A stretch of 64,000 nt of DNA from NCBI GenBank assembly GCA_034008185.1, contig CM067081.1, positions 108,695,265-108,759,264 of the forward strand. Direction: 5' to 3'. The notes beneath the pieces were generated by a model, which saw only the letters and a list, made by a program, of their open reading frames with translations, did not search any database and had not been told where the DNA came from. This DNA is from Gorsachius magnificus. Lineage: Eukaryota > Chordata > Aves > Pelecaniformes > Ardeidae. The position numbers were made by a program, and so were the translations under genes. Below are positions 38,886-50,231 of the stretch, piece by piece; the first letter of the stretch is position 1, and each line of letters starts with the position of its first letter.

Positions 38886-40708
38886 AGTATGACCTTATGA
38901 TAATAAACTCAAATTTGTATATCTAAAGAGAAGATAGAAATGAAATCTAATTATTATTCTTCTGTCCATTCAAATTTCTGAGTGACAAAACTCTTAAAAA
39001 CTTATCACTGCCTCCAGAAGTTCCCTTGGCCAAGGAGGAAAAAAAACATGTGATGGGGATGGGGTGGGAAAGGAATATATGAAGACAGTCTTCATATCAC
39101 AATTGTGTTGTTGCTTCATCATACTGGAGATACCGACTAACACAAATAGTATGAAAAGCCTCCCGGTGGTAGCAGTTTTCTCTTTCAGAAACAATTATGA
39201 ATGACAGTTTGTAGAGATGTCACTACGGAGTGACTCAAGCCCTGTTATGAGTGATCTCATAAAGCTTTCCCTTCTAAGGTGTTTCTCTGGAAAAACATCT
39301 CCTATTCATACTGTGTTAACAGAAACCAAGAGATGTGGATGACAAACCTGAATGTCAACACACCATGTTGCTTTAAAGCTCACATATGGAGAAAACTCCT
39401 TTCACCCCAGTTTGTCATATTTATTCTGGGTTAAATGAGTATCTGTTTCACAATTCAGTGATTTATTCTGTTTTAACTCTGCTTCTACCTTAAATCTCAA
39501 CTAACTCCTAATTTTATGTGAAATTAGTGTCTAAACTCTTAATCTAAGAAGTTTCATCTATATTGAGTCATTTTTACCCTCATGGTACTTACGCTATCTG
39601 TCTATCAATGTTGCCTTCTGGTTTTCTCAGCTGGATTTTGCTCCCAAGAGAAATACTGAAAATTAATTCACTGGGGAATACTAAAAGAATGATGAAACAG
39701 AAGATGTAATTTCCAAGACAGTTTTATACTGGTCTGACAGTGGATCTCATGTCATAGTAATTATTTTCCACTTGTCTTTTCTGTCATACTTTAAACAGCT
39801 ACAATATCAATACTGCCTCTAAAGTAATATCTGTATATATTATAAAATTGGCTGCAAATACTATTTCTTTTTTACTGGATGACAGAGAATTTAGGGCAAT
39901 TATTAAAGTAAACATAGCAGTATATCTGACCTTACTACTTAGAACCTCTTGAAATTACTTAATTTTCAGCAAGTGATACAGCCATTGGGAGTGCAATTCA
40001 CCTGGTCATTGTGCTCATCTGCAGAGTACCTTTACATCTGGTTTAGTTGCCAGGATATCTTTTGTTTCATTGGAGGAAACTAAGAAAGTTTAGATCATAA
40101 CCCTTTATATCCAAGATTTCCTCCCAAAAAAGGTCTGAAGACTCATGCATTTAAAACGTCTATTTCTTCCCACTAAAGAAAAAAGTTACCAGCTTAGAGA
40201 TAAATGTTTACATGGTGGGTGCAATTCAAGGACAGACTAAATTAATCCTGCCATAGGTAACTAAACAGATTCAGTTTGAAACTGCATACTGAAGAAATGT
40301 ATGAAACTGAGTGTATAGATGTGCTTTGGGATATACTTAAATAGCCTGCAACTTTGGCATGACTGAGACATCTTTGGAGAGTGAAAAGGGAATGGGAATA
40401 ATGGAACATTTTAAAAGCGTCAGTTGCACATACAAGCTGGTAAAAAATTGGGAATTTTTAAGATGTAACCTTGGGATGAACCCTAAAAGAAAAAAAATTA
40501 AGCTATGTTTCATCATCATGCTGTTGTTATCCGAACCAAAGATACGCCACTACAAATCTAATGTAGACATACAGAAGCATTATACTTCTAGGAATCTCTG
40601 TGGCTGATTGAGGTTTTCTTAGCTGACAAGGTGCTTGCATTTGAACTTTTGCTGTGTTAGTATCCTAATATGCACAAGAGAGAAATAAAAGTTAATCTGT
40701 GCAATATT
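38886..40708. other. AT-rich intergenic DNA, nothing identified
   Basis: No repeat family or credible coding segment is recognised; the longest frame is about 82 codons. Confidence 0.45.
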
Positions 40709-40781
40709 GACTAAAAATCATGCTCCAGTAAAAACCTTTTGGTAATCATAGAAACTTTTTACTGGAGCATGATTTTTAGTC
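40709..40781. repeat. perfect 26-bp inverted repeat (hairpin) with 21-base spacer
   Basis: The left arm, 40709-40734, begins GACTAAAAATCATGCTCCAG. The right arm, 40756-40781, is its exact reverse complement. Transcribed from either strand, it would fold into a 26-bp uninterrupted stem. It is outside any recognised repeat. Possible readings are a fold-back template-switch mutation, the remains of a small inverted-repeat element, or a small RNA precursor. Confidence 0.95.
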
Positions 40782-43700
40782 TGCATCAATATCAGTGTTT
40801 ACCTGATAAGATTTAGGAACATGAAAGACAGGAAAACTTCATATTTTTGGTTTTAAATATTTTTATATTAAATTTCTATTTAGGAGATTATCTTTGGGTT
40901 GGTTTTGGTTTTAGTCTAATATTACTTAGCTTAATAATTGCTTCAAGATCCTGCTCATTTGCAGACATTACAAGCCTACAAAAACATCTCTGTGAAAAAA
41001 AAAATCTTTAGGTTTGAGTATTCCTTATTCTTCTGAGGAACTTCTAAAGCAGTTATTATTATTCTCGTTACTCAGGTGATAGTCCGTTGAAATGGTTTGT
41101 GACTGAACAAAACCCATAAGGTGAATCAATGACAGAGTTTTAAAAGTAGGACTGATATTGGTTTTAGTGAATGATTCAAACTTGTAGGGCTGTTAGTTTA
41201 TTCCAGAATTTTTTTTGTCTTCCTAGGCTGTACTTTCCTCGTAATTATATCACCTACTCTAGTGGACAGTTCTAATTAAGGCTGTTTTGTCTTGATTTAC
41301 AACATACAAATATCCTCATCTGGAATCTGCTTAAAGCCAAAAATAGTACATCATAAATCATTATCAATTAACAGTTTATGCTACAGTATGTAATGAGAAA
41401 ATTTTTTTCCCTACCGGTAATTACTAAACATTGCAACAAATGTATAATATAAGAAAAGTCCTCCTAGCATATTAACATAGCCAAAATAATAACATGATTT
41501 CTCAGAAGTCCTCAGAAGCCATTTATGGATCTTCTGCTGATTATATAAACTGGGTTAAAGAAAATATGCTGTATACATTTTTAGGCATATACAGTAAAAA
41601 GGGGATTGTTAATATCTCTTAATATCTTCCATTGACTCTTTAAATACAGCAAGTCATGTAAGAGCGATCTTAAATCATTTAGCTAAAACTATTGAACTTA
41701 AGTTTAGCTTAAAGTTTATCTTTTGACACCTTGATGAATAAATATATTTCCTGAGTAAAATTCTATATAGTGTGTATATTTTTTCATATATGTTCATAAA
41801 TTATCTTAATTCTTACCAAGCTGAAAAATAATTGCTTAGTTTAAGAAGAATATATACTATGATCTTTGTATATAAAACAAGGAGTTTGGGTCTTTTAGAT
41901 TTTTAAATTGAAATAGTAAATAAATTTAGTCCAAATCCTGAATAAAATGTGGAAAACAATAAATTCAAAATCATGTAACAGTAGGAGGCCTGTGTGTGGT
42001 CTCAGAATTATTCTTTCAGCTCTATTTCTAATGGTGATTTTGTTAGCTTTCAGGATAAGAGGGCTGAAGCTGAAGTAATTGTCCTATGAATTGTTTGCCT
42101 CTGCTCTCCATTTAGTATAAAATCCTTAATATATATTAATCAGTAAGTACATTTTATGGAATTTACATAAGTATGAGGTCATTGTTTTGTAGTCTGTCAC
42201 TTATTCTCATTTTTGAAACCAAGAAATTAAAAGAAAAAGGTCTATGTACACCCTTCTGCCAAAACATGCAGAGGGAGTAAAGAACTGGAAAGTTGTGCAG
42301 ACTTCTTGTCACCTGCATTGTATAGCATTGATAGGAAGAAAATACTGCCCAAAAGAGTTGTAAAGGTCTGAGTTGCAGACATATTGGTCCTTTCCTTCCA
42401 CCTTCATAGGTTCCATTCACAACTGGAACAGAAAATCTGATATCCTAGTGGGAGAGCACCACTGCAGCCACTTTGCTGGACAAATCCTATTGGCAGTGAA
42501 CAGAGAATGATTTGACCCTGCATATCACATTTTAAGTGGTGGGGAGGGGGGCAGACCTACTTAATTTTGGTGGACCTTTTTCCTCAAAAAGCCTCTGAAC
42601 TCTCTGTAAGGAATATTGAACGTGTTTTTGAAAAGTGATCAACCAGGATGTATTAAAGTGACAACACATTTGGCATATTCATTTAAAGAATGGGTAAAAG
42701 ACATGTAGTTGCAATTAAGATATTTGCTAAACAATTTCCTGTAGTTTTATAAGTAAATTACTTAAAATACCTATTTTTCTGTTATGACTTGGTACCATGC
42801 AGGTTTAGATCCCAACCTGTAGAATCATAAGAAAAACTGAAAATACTGTTGTCTGCACCTTGCTGTGTTCTTTCCTTATTCGCTTGGCAGAAATTGTGAG
42901 TTTAAAGCTAATGTGCTTGGCCATCCACCAGTAACCACTATTAAAAAGCTGCAAGTCTAATAGTTCTGTGCTTGCAATTTTTGCATAGTGTTTTCTGAAG
43001 TTTTGGCTTTGTGTGTATATTTTTTCTTAGCTTTTAAGTTGAATACCTTCTTGCAAGGACTGAACGACAGCAAAGTCCCAGTAAAAAAGGAGGGTGTTAG
43101 GAGATACTATACACCTATTCAAATGGATTTACAATAATTTAAAGATTATATTTGAGCCATAGAATTTCATATCTTTAAAATGAAGGAAGAATAATCTGTT
43201 ATGAAGGATTTCACAGAAGATAATCTTTTAGTTCAGACAGGAAAATAAAGTAATAGGAAATTGATTGTGAAGAATTACATATTGTTTTCATTTTTGAACA
43301 GAGTGTAAAAACACTGATACACATCTGTCTTTTCTCATTTTTCTCCTCTTTGCCCTTCTTGTGGTGGGATATTTGTTTCTTGTTATGTTTTACTCTTTTA
43401 AATTTCTCTCTTCAGTAATGTGTCTTGCCGATAGATGTATAAGGAAAATCAAATTAACATTGTCTATTTTTGTACAAATTCCATTAAGTTATTTTCTTGT
43501 ACTCTTTTTCACCAAGTGAGATTTTACAGAAAGTGTGAAATATAGACAGGGAGCCACACAATGTTCATTCTCTTGTCTATTGAACAAATATTACTTTTAT
43601 TTTTAAGTAATGGTATGTTTTACAACATGAAAGACTTGAATTAACGTAGGGTTTTAAGTCTGACATTACAATGCACTTGACATTTGTATCAGAACACAAA

Positions 43701-46700
43701 CTGGTATGAAAAGTCTAGATGTACCACATTTTATCAACCCTTTATAATACTGCATGTATTTTAGCATTACAATCTGTTACAAGGGGATATCTTTTCTCCT
43801 GTTACAGCTACTAAGCAAGGAAATTCTGACACTAACTTAATATCTGCTGAGCTGAGAAACAGATCTATGTGATCCTCAGCTTCTGCCTCCTATACTGTAA
43901 TCAGTTAAGATAGGCAAGAACCTTATATGTTGATTTCTACCTTCCATGTTCTCTTCACTGCCTTGATGTGAGCCATATCATCCCTCATGCACCTCAAAGG
44001 GCCTTTGATAGGCCAGCTACCAAGCCTTGTGTAGTACCTAAATAAATCAATTTTTTACCATTGACTGTAAGTCATCTTCAGTTCTCTTCTGACTCAGAAT
44101 ATTATTTAATGGTGTTCTTTTGAAAACACAAAATATTATAAGAAGTTTGATTCCTTTGAGGTCTAATGCAGTAACTCACCATTTTAGCAACTCAGGCATA
44201 CCTGTGTCTAAGAAATGCAAAGACAATAATGAACATTGTTTTCACTGTATGTTAGAAAAAATAATTTACTCTCCTTTTGTCCTTACATATACTTATTGTC
44301 ACTAGAGGTCCAATAAGAGCACTACTGGCCTTTTAATATACGGAGCATATGACAAAGGCTCATCATGGATTGCTCAGCAGATAGACGAATTAATGTATAA
44401 TATGTAATTCTCTGATCAACAATGCTTTCTTTATAAAAAAACATGGCTAAGAACATGAAAATTATTGACCTTGATTCTGTTAAATCACCCTACTTTGTGA
44501 GTGGATATGGTACAGTTTAGATATTAATTATATGTTGTCGTGCAGCAGTATTATTGATGTGAGCCTGAGTTCTGCTGACCTACTAAGGTCAGCTTTCCAA
44601 AGGTCCCCATAGATTCAAGTTAGTGCTACTGTGAAGGAGTCAGGGCAATTCTGTCAAGCAGAATTGCATAATATTACCTTATGCAAAGCACTGTATTAAA
44701 ATAAATAATAATAAAACTGAAAGCAACTTTTTAGATTTTATAGGTTAGACTTGTTCCCAATGGTGACTCAGATTAGCTACTTTTTGGGTGAGATAATGAA
44801 GAATGCCACTCAGTATTTCCCCATGGAACAAATTACCTTAATTAATTTTAGTTGAGAACCACTTCCTTTCTCTGCTCAGGGTTCTTTCCACCTTTCTCAG
44901 ATTAAAAAAAATTCACAGGCTTTTAAAGTCAATTCACATTTTAATAAATCATGAAGAAAAATCTTTATAAATAAAGTTGTTATGAAGAGAAGGACCTTGA
45001 TTTCAGCAGGTGGGTACTACCATTTCCCAAACTGTAAAAGTGATCATAACCAAAAAGGATGAGGACCTTTACTGTTTACTAAACTTAAGACCCAAAGAAT
45101 ATCTTTATTTGAATGTACTATTTCAAGCAACATAGATGGGTACACTAGCTGTGCCCAAAAATACAGTTAAGTATTTGGCATATACCTTTTATGTTATTTC
45201 TTTGATTTCTGTTATTGAATAAAAGAGCATATATTATCAGCCAGGGAAAGATATGGTTGAGCTCAGAAATTTGCTTGACTTGTATTTTGTAGCATAGTAG
45301 TAAGTGTAATGTGTTCTCTGCAGATTCAGAGAGTGCATACCCAATGTAAGGGGAAGAAAAAATAAAGGCGAAGGACAAATAGTATGTGCTACGGCTACAG
45401 AAACAATATGAGATAAAGACCTATAGACAGATATTATCAGCTGCCATTGATGAATGTTTAATGACAGAATCAATGCTGAAAGATCTTGCACTTTTTGTTG
45501 TTTAATAACGATTCTGTTCCTGCACTGGGTTCACAGTGATAGTATGTTTTAGGTTTTTTGGTTTTGTTTTTGTTTCTTGTTTTAATTATTTCATCTGGGT
45601 AAGATAGCAAAAAATTAAATATCAAAGTTATGTCCAATTGACATGTCATATAGTAAAAGTTGATGGTCATTGGAGAGTTTAAGAGGTCTTTGCAAGGTAA
45701 AGAAGAATTTAAATCTTGTTAAAATTTGCACTCAGGTATGAGACCTGGAATAAAGGTGTTCTGTGTAAACAAATTTGCAGAGTCTGGGCCCACTGGGGTT
45801 TGCAGATGCTCAGTGTTCAAGTCTTAAGTTGGCTTTAGTTTTCTACTGCTTTGAACTTTCATTCTCATACTGTTATTTTCTGGCCTTTCGTGTTTTCTCT
45901 GGTTTGGATACTTGTTTTCTGTTTAAAATCTTTTCTACTGATCCTTCTTCAGTTTTGGACACTCAGTAGGCCTAAGAGTTGTTTATTCCCACCTTTTGAC
46001 CCACTAAACTGAATTTTTACCCCCACTTATCTGTAGTAAGCTGTTCTCTGATATGCTTTCACTCTGGCTCTGGAGACTGACTTCCTCTTTTCCATTCATT
46101 TAGTGCTCGTGAATAAGTCCCTTTCTGAGTGCACATTGCCTTAACCTGTTGTGAAGTGGATAGAGCCAGCAAAATAATCTCCATTTGGTGAATATTATAC
46201 CAGTTGATCCAACCTTTTCTTCTTTTCTTTTTTTTTTTTTCCTCTTCCTAGGCAGGCAAGAAGTATAATTTTTCCAAGGAAGAAGAGAGGAAAAGACACT
46301 TAACTTTTCTTAAAATTTATTTTTAAAGTTGGTGTGTAATAAAAGCCCTACTAGTCTGGGGTTTTTTGTTGTTGAGTATATTGTTGTTAAATATAAATCC
46401 AGCAATTAGTGCTGATGTGTTTGTACTCTAGCTTCCCTTTGGCAGCAATAGCTTCATATACCAGTCTAGCTTTTAGAAACCAAATTTAAAATGTTGTCAC
46501 CCATTTAAAAGACTTAATTTTTCATGAGACCTTTAAGGCAGGAAAAAAAAATATTCTGAATAAAAAAGTAGTATAGAATGTTACAGGAGAATATTGGTAG
46601 ACCTCAACAACAGCAGAATGACACAAATAAATAATAACAGTTGTGACTTATCTGAATAGTAATGATGAATTTAATTCATTGATGTATTATGTCTATTTTG

Positions 46701-48401
46701 AGGTCTTTCAGCAGTGCAGACCAACACAGGTTATACCAGCTGTGAATTACCAACTTGGTGTAAAAATCACAGCATAATTTTGACTTTGAATGAATTATTT
46801 CAAAGTAATTTTATTATTGTTATCTACTTACTGGCTAACAAGTGAAAAAACATGTCTTAAGTTTTAAACAGTAAGTTAATTTCTATTTACACATCTGTTC
46901 TACCATCACCAGTTCTGTTGAATAAATAGCATTATGTCTGATATACTCTATATAAACAGAATTAAGCTCACTGTTTTCCTGTAATTGTATTTATCTACTT
47001 GTAATATATGTAGCTGTAATGCCTTTCTTGCTAAAGCTTGTCTATAATATGCAGAGGACATTTTGGATTAAAATCTTGCCACCATTATGTACTAAATTGT
47101 CTGTGTTGAATAAAGTAAATGGCTAGAGGATGTAACTAAAGAAAAACAATAATGGTGGAATTTTATTGCTTAGCCCATCAATGTTAAAATAAATGCTGAA
47201 AAATGTAAAATAGCATCTAGCTTATTCTCTATTTACAATGGTTCCAATATTTAATGGGGGAAAAAGGAAGTAAAAGCTTTTTTACTTATTTCTGTTCTTA
47301 AACTCTTTTCCTACTCAAAACAAAACAGGAAGAGGTTATTCTACTGATGTAGGTGAGAAAGACACCATAACATCATTAATTAATTCTTTTATTGTGCCCA
47401 ATATCTTATGATTAAATAGGGCAATATCTTTTAGAAAGAGGATAAGTCTTGATTTGAAGGTCTCAGTGGAATATATGAGCTTATTCTTGGCTACTGCCTA
47501 GATGATATTATTTTCTCTCCTTGATTGCCCAAAATGCACTTGGTAGCTTGATAAGAGTTGCTGTTGTCTTGTGGTTATTTAAATCTTAGTGACAGACCAA
47601 TACTGAAATTGTGCAAATATTTTTGCAGCAAAACTCATTTCTTCATGAGTGTATGTAGTTAGGAGAATCAAACTAGAACCAAATAGGTGTTGCGAGTTTC
47701 TACTACAACACGGCTATTACTCTAAGTAAATTTTCTCAGTCTTTACCCATTTTTAACAAGTAAGCTTAGCTAAATTCCTCACCACTGTCCTACTGCTCAC
47801 AGGGTGAAAGAAGCGAAGGTACAAGTTCACTTCAGGAAGAAACTTTCTCCTTTTTTTCTCCACCACTGCCTTTTCAGATTAGCATAACAGATTGGTGCTG
47901 TGGGCTCCACAAGTGTGGGATAGACTCAGATAATAATGTTTTTTCATTGCCCTCACCTCAACGACACTGGCTACTTCAGAGGTAAGCTCCCTCCTCTCCT
48001 GATAAAGCAGTGCTAGTTTTAAAGAACTTTTTCCAGCTAAACTAGTACCTTTTCAAGAAAGTTTGAATTTTCTTTTTTACAAATCGGTTCTTTCCACTAA
48101 AAAACTCTCAAACAAACCCACAAAACAAGCAAAAAAACCTTTTGTTTTTTACTGCTCTGCTGCACAGCCAGTAGCTTCAGCCCCAGTGGTAACTATCCCA
48201 CAGCTTTTGTTCCCACTCAGCAAGCAGTTCTCTTCTTTGTGCACCTCCTTGGCTCATTCTCGCTCCACTTCAGCCAATGCTGAAGTTGCTGTTTAACTCA
48301 CTGATTCACTTCATTTATGGAGCATTTTTCAGTTAATTTTCCTGTCAACCCTCTGTGCAGCTGGCATTAGTTCTCCTCACTCTCCCTTCTCATTCAGACC
48401 T
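40782..48401. other. AT-rich intergenic DNA
   Basis: I see 7.6 kb without an identified gene or repeat family. Frames of 77-85 codons at 42163-42420 and 45145-45491 (minus) have no recognisable domains. The last 600 bases (about 47800-48400) are richer in C and T than the rest, with frequent CTC and TTC runs. They might be old retroviral or other repeat DNA beside the LTR, but I cannot assign them. Confidence 0.4.
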
Positions 48402-48529
48402 TGCTGTGGTTTGACCCCAGCTGGCAACTAAATACCACGCAGCTGCTTGCTCACTCTCCCCCACCCTGGTGGGATGAGGGAGAGAATTGGGGAAAAAAAA
48501 GTAAAACCCATGGGTTGAGATAAAAACAG

Positions 48530-48535
48530 TTTAAT
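48530..48535 (-). promoter_or_regulatory. ATTAAA polyadenylation signal of the ERVL-type LTR
   Basis: The minus strand reads TTTTATTAAACTG, at the place where the 9670 and 17846 copies also have ATTAAACTG. Confidence 0.6.
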
Positions 48536-48687
48536 AAAACAGCAGAGGAAGATAATACTAATACTATCATCATCATAAAAGAATACACAAAACAAGTGAT
48601 GCACAATGCAATTGCTTACCATCTGCTGACTGATGCCCAGACTGTCCCCAAGCAGCAATCTGCTGCCCACCAGCCAACTCCCCTCAG

Positions 48688-48695
48688 TTTATATA
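48688..48695 (-). promoter_or_regulatory. TATA box of the ERVL-type LTR
   Basis: The minus strand reads TATATAAA in the context CTCAGTATATAAACTGAGG, about 255 bases from the LTR start. The equivalent position in the 17846 copy is TACATAAG, so this copy keeps the better TATA match. Confidence 0.6.
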
Positions 48696-48950
48696 CTGAG
48701 CATGATATCATATGGTATGGAATATCCCTTTGGCCAGTTTGCATCAGCTGTCCTGGATATGGTTCCTCCCAGCTTTTGTGCACCTGGGAGAGCATGGGAA
48801 GCTTAAAAGTCCTTGACTGGTGTAAGCACTACTTAGCAACAACTAAAATATCTGTGTGTTATCAACATTCTTCTCATCCTGAATCCAAAACACAGCACTA
48901 TGCCAGGTACTAGAAAGAAAATTAACTCTATCCCAGATGAAACCAGGACA

Positions 48951-49400
48951 GTAGCTACCCCTTATTCTATACCATCTATAGATGGTTTCCTATTTGAGCC
49001 CGTTATGTGACCCACTTACTCCATGCAGGATCAGTTGCTCAGTGTTTATATGGGGTCCTACCTTCAAACATCCAGCCAAACACCAGCAGTTGGGGTACTA
49101 AGAGGAGCTATACTTCAGTACCAACTACTCCCGAAGCAATTCAAACCCCTTCATATGCTACCAATAGCACTTCTTCAGCTGGAGTATAATGGGCCTCAGA
49201 TCCTCTGTATCCTCGACTCCAGAACCCTAGGGTCTTGAGTCTCCCCTGGTGCTTTCTGACAGAGGCTCCAGGTAGGGTCATTCTCCCTGGCTGTGGTGTG
49301 GAGCACCATTCTTACATCTTGCCCTGCCCAGACTGGCCCAAGGGCTACTACAAGAGCTGACCCACAACCCCTCCGTATCATTACTGTACTGTATTCCATT
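48951..49400 (-). mobile_element. probable ERVL internal 3' remnant
   Basis: Directly upstream of the minus-strand LTR is a purine-rich run, AGAATAAGGGGTAGC, in the right position for a polypurine tract. Further upstream the sequence is GC-richer than the surrounding DNA. It holds a 67-codon minus frame (49196-49399) that continues, with stops, toward the LTR. I take it as the degraded 3' end of the internal region, with pol-side sequence and no recognisable envelope. The family-level assignment is inferred from position, and the right edge is uncertain. Confidence 0.5.
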
Positions 49401-49468
49401 AAGTAAAAGATTCATTCTGTTTAATCTGATTTTAATTGAAATATCTTTAAAGTGTGGATTTAAAGTGG

Positions 49469-50231
49469 TGTAAGGGACTAAAAACTTGTCTCAACATTGG
49501 TGGCCAAGTACCAAAGCCTAATCACCATGACAACTGAGCGGGACAGTTTAATCACGAAGACAGACACGTCCGCGCCTGGGCCCAGGGTCGACTGACAATG
49601 GGGAGGGGGCTCAGACCCTCTGGGATTTTCAAGCACCCTCTAGTGACGGTACTGAGCATGCACCACACTGCCAAGGGGGAGGCCTGGGTATGCAAAACAG
49701 TTATTGACTATGCAAGAGGACAACCCTGTAAAAAGGGAAACCAGTGGAGACCAAGAGGAGGATCTGGGAACATCTGCCCTCCACTGGATTCGAAGATACA
49801 TCAGGTGCACTGGCTGCTCGGACTGCTCAGGCCACGCAGACAGCTCAGGCCACATGGACCACTGGGGCCGCACCAGCGCACAGACTGCACCGGCACACGG
49901 ACCGCACGTAGACCCATGGTGGTAGCTATCGCAACACTCCCATGCTGTTTGTTTCTCCCCCTCTCTTTCCCTTTCTCACTTTTCCTCTCTTTCTCTGCTT
50001 TTCTCTCGCGTATTTGTTGTTGGCCAAATAAAGTGACTTGGCACTTGACTCCGCTTTGAGTCTTAATTCTGTTCCCAAGAACGTGAAAGGAACCTAGTCA
50101 CGATAAAACATTGGAGTTAATCAGAAGTTAAGCCCAGCCACCCCCAACCTCCCAGAATTATCTGAGGTTGGTTGGAAAGCAAGGGGGTTTAACCTCTGCC
50201 AAATTGTTCAACCCAACAGTGGATCCTGACA
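49469..50231 (+). mobile_element. LTR of a second endogenous retrovirus type (class I-like), + strand
   Basis: The sequence has the layout of an LTR. A GC- and CpG-bearing U3-like region precedes a weak TATA-like GTAAAAAGG near 49728. Then come a pyrimidine-rich stretch (49950-50010), AATAAA at 50027-50032, and a GT-rich downstream region. The proposed ends TGTAAGGGA (49469) and ATCCTGACA (50231) form the short imperfect inverted repeat usual for LTRs. The flanks are GTGG and GGTG, not an exact duplication. An alternative inner boundary, 49501-50110, is also TG...CA and has exact TTGG on both sides. The 153-codon frame at 49598-50059 is not a gene. No internal region of this type is seen. Confidence 0.65.
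50027..50032 (+). promoter_or_regulatory. AATAAA polyadenylation signal within LTR
   Basis: GCCAAATAAAGTGACTTGG is a canonical signal, followed by a GT/CT-rich downstream element. It supports the + orientation of this LTR. Confidence 0.7.

Larger units (their letters stand above)
48402..48950 (-). mobile_element. ERVL-type LTR, minus strand, probably the 3' LTR of a truncated provirus
   Basis: Read on the minus strand, the LTR begins at 48950 with TGTCCTGGTTTCATCTGGG and ends at 48402 with GGTCAAACCACAGCA. It belongs to the same family as the copies at 17846 and 31835. The bases flanking it (GACCT left, GTAGC right) do not match, so it is not a simple solo LTR. The sequence on its 5' side, at higher coordinates, looks like retroviral internal DNA. 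Confidence 0.88.

Noticed and set aside
49598..50059. 153-codon + strand frame
   Set aside because: It is inside the class I-like LTR and crosses its polyadenylation signal. It is not a gene.
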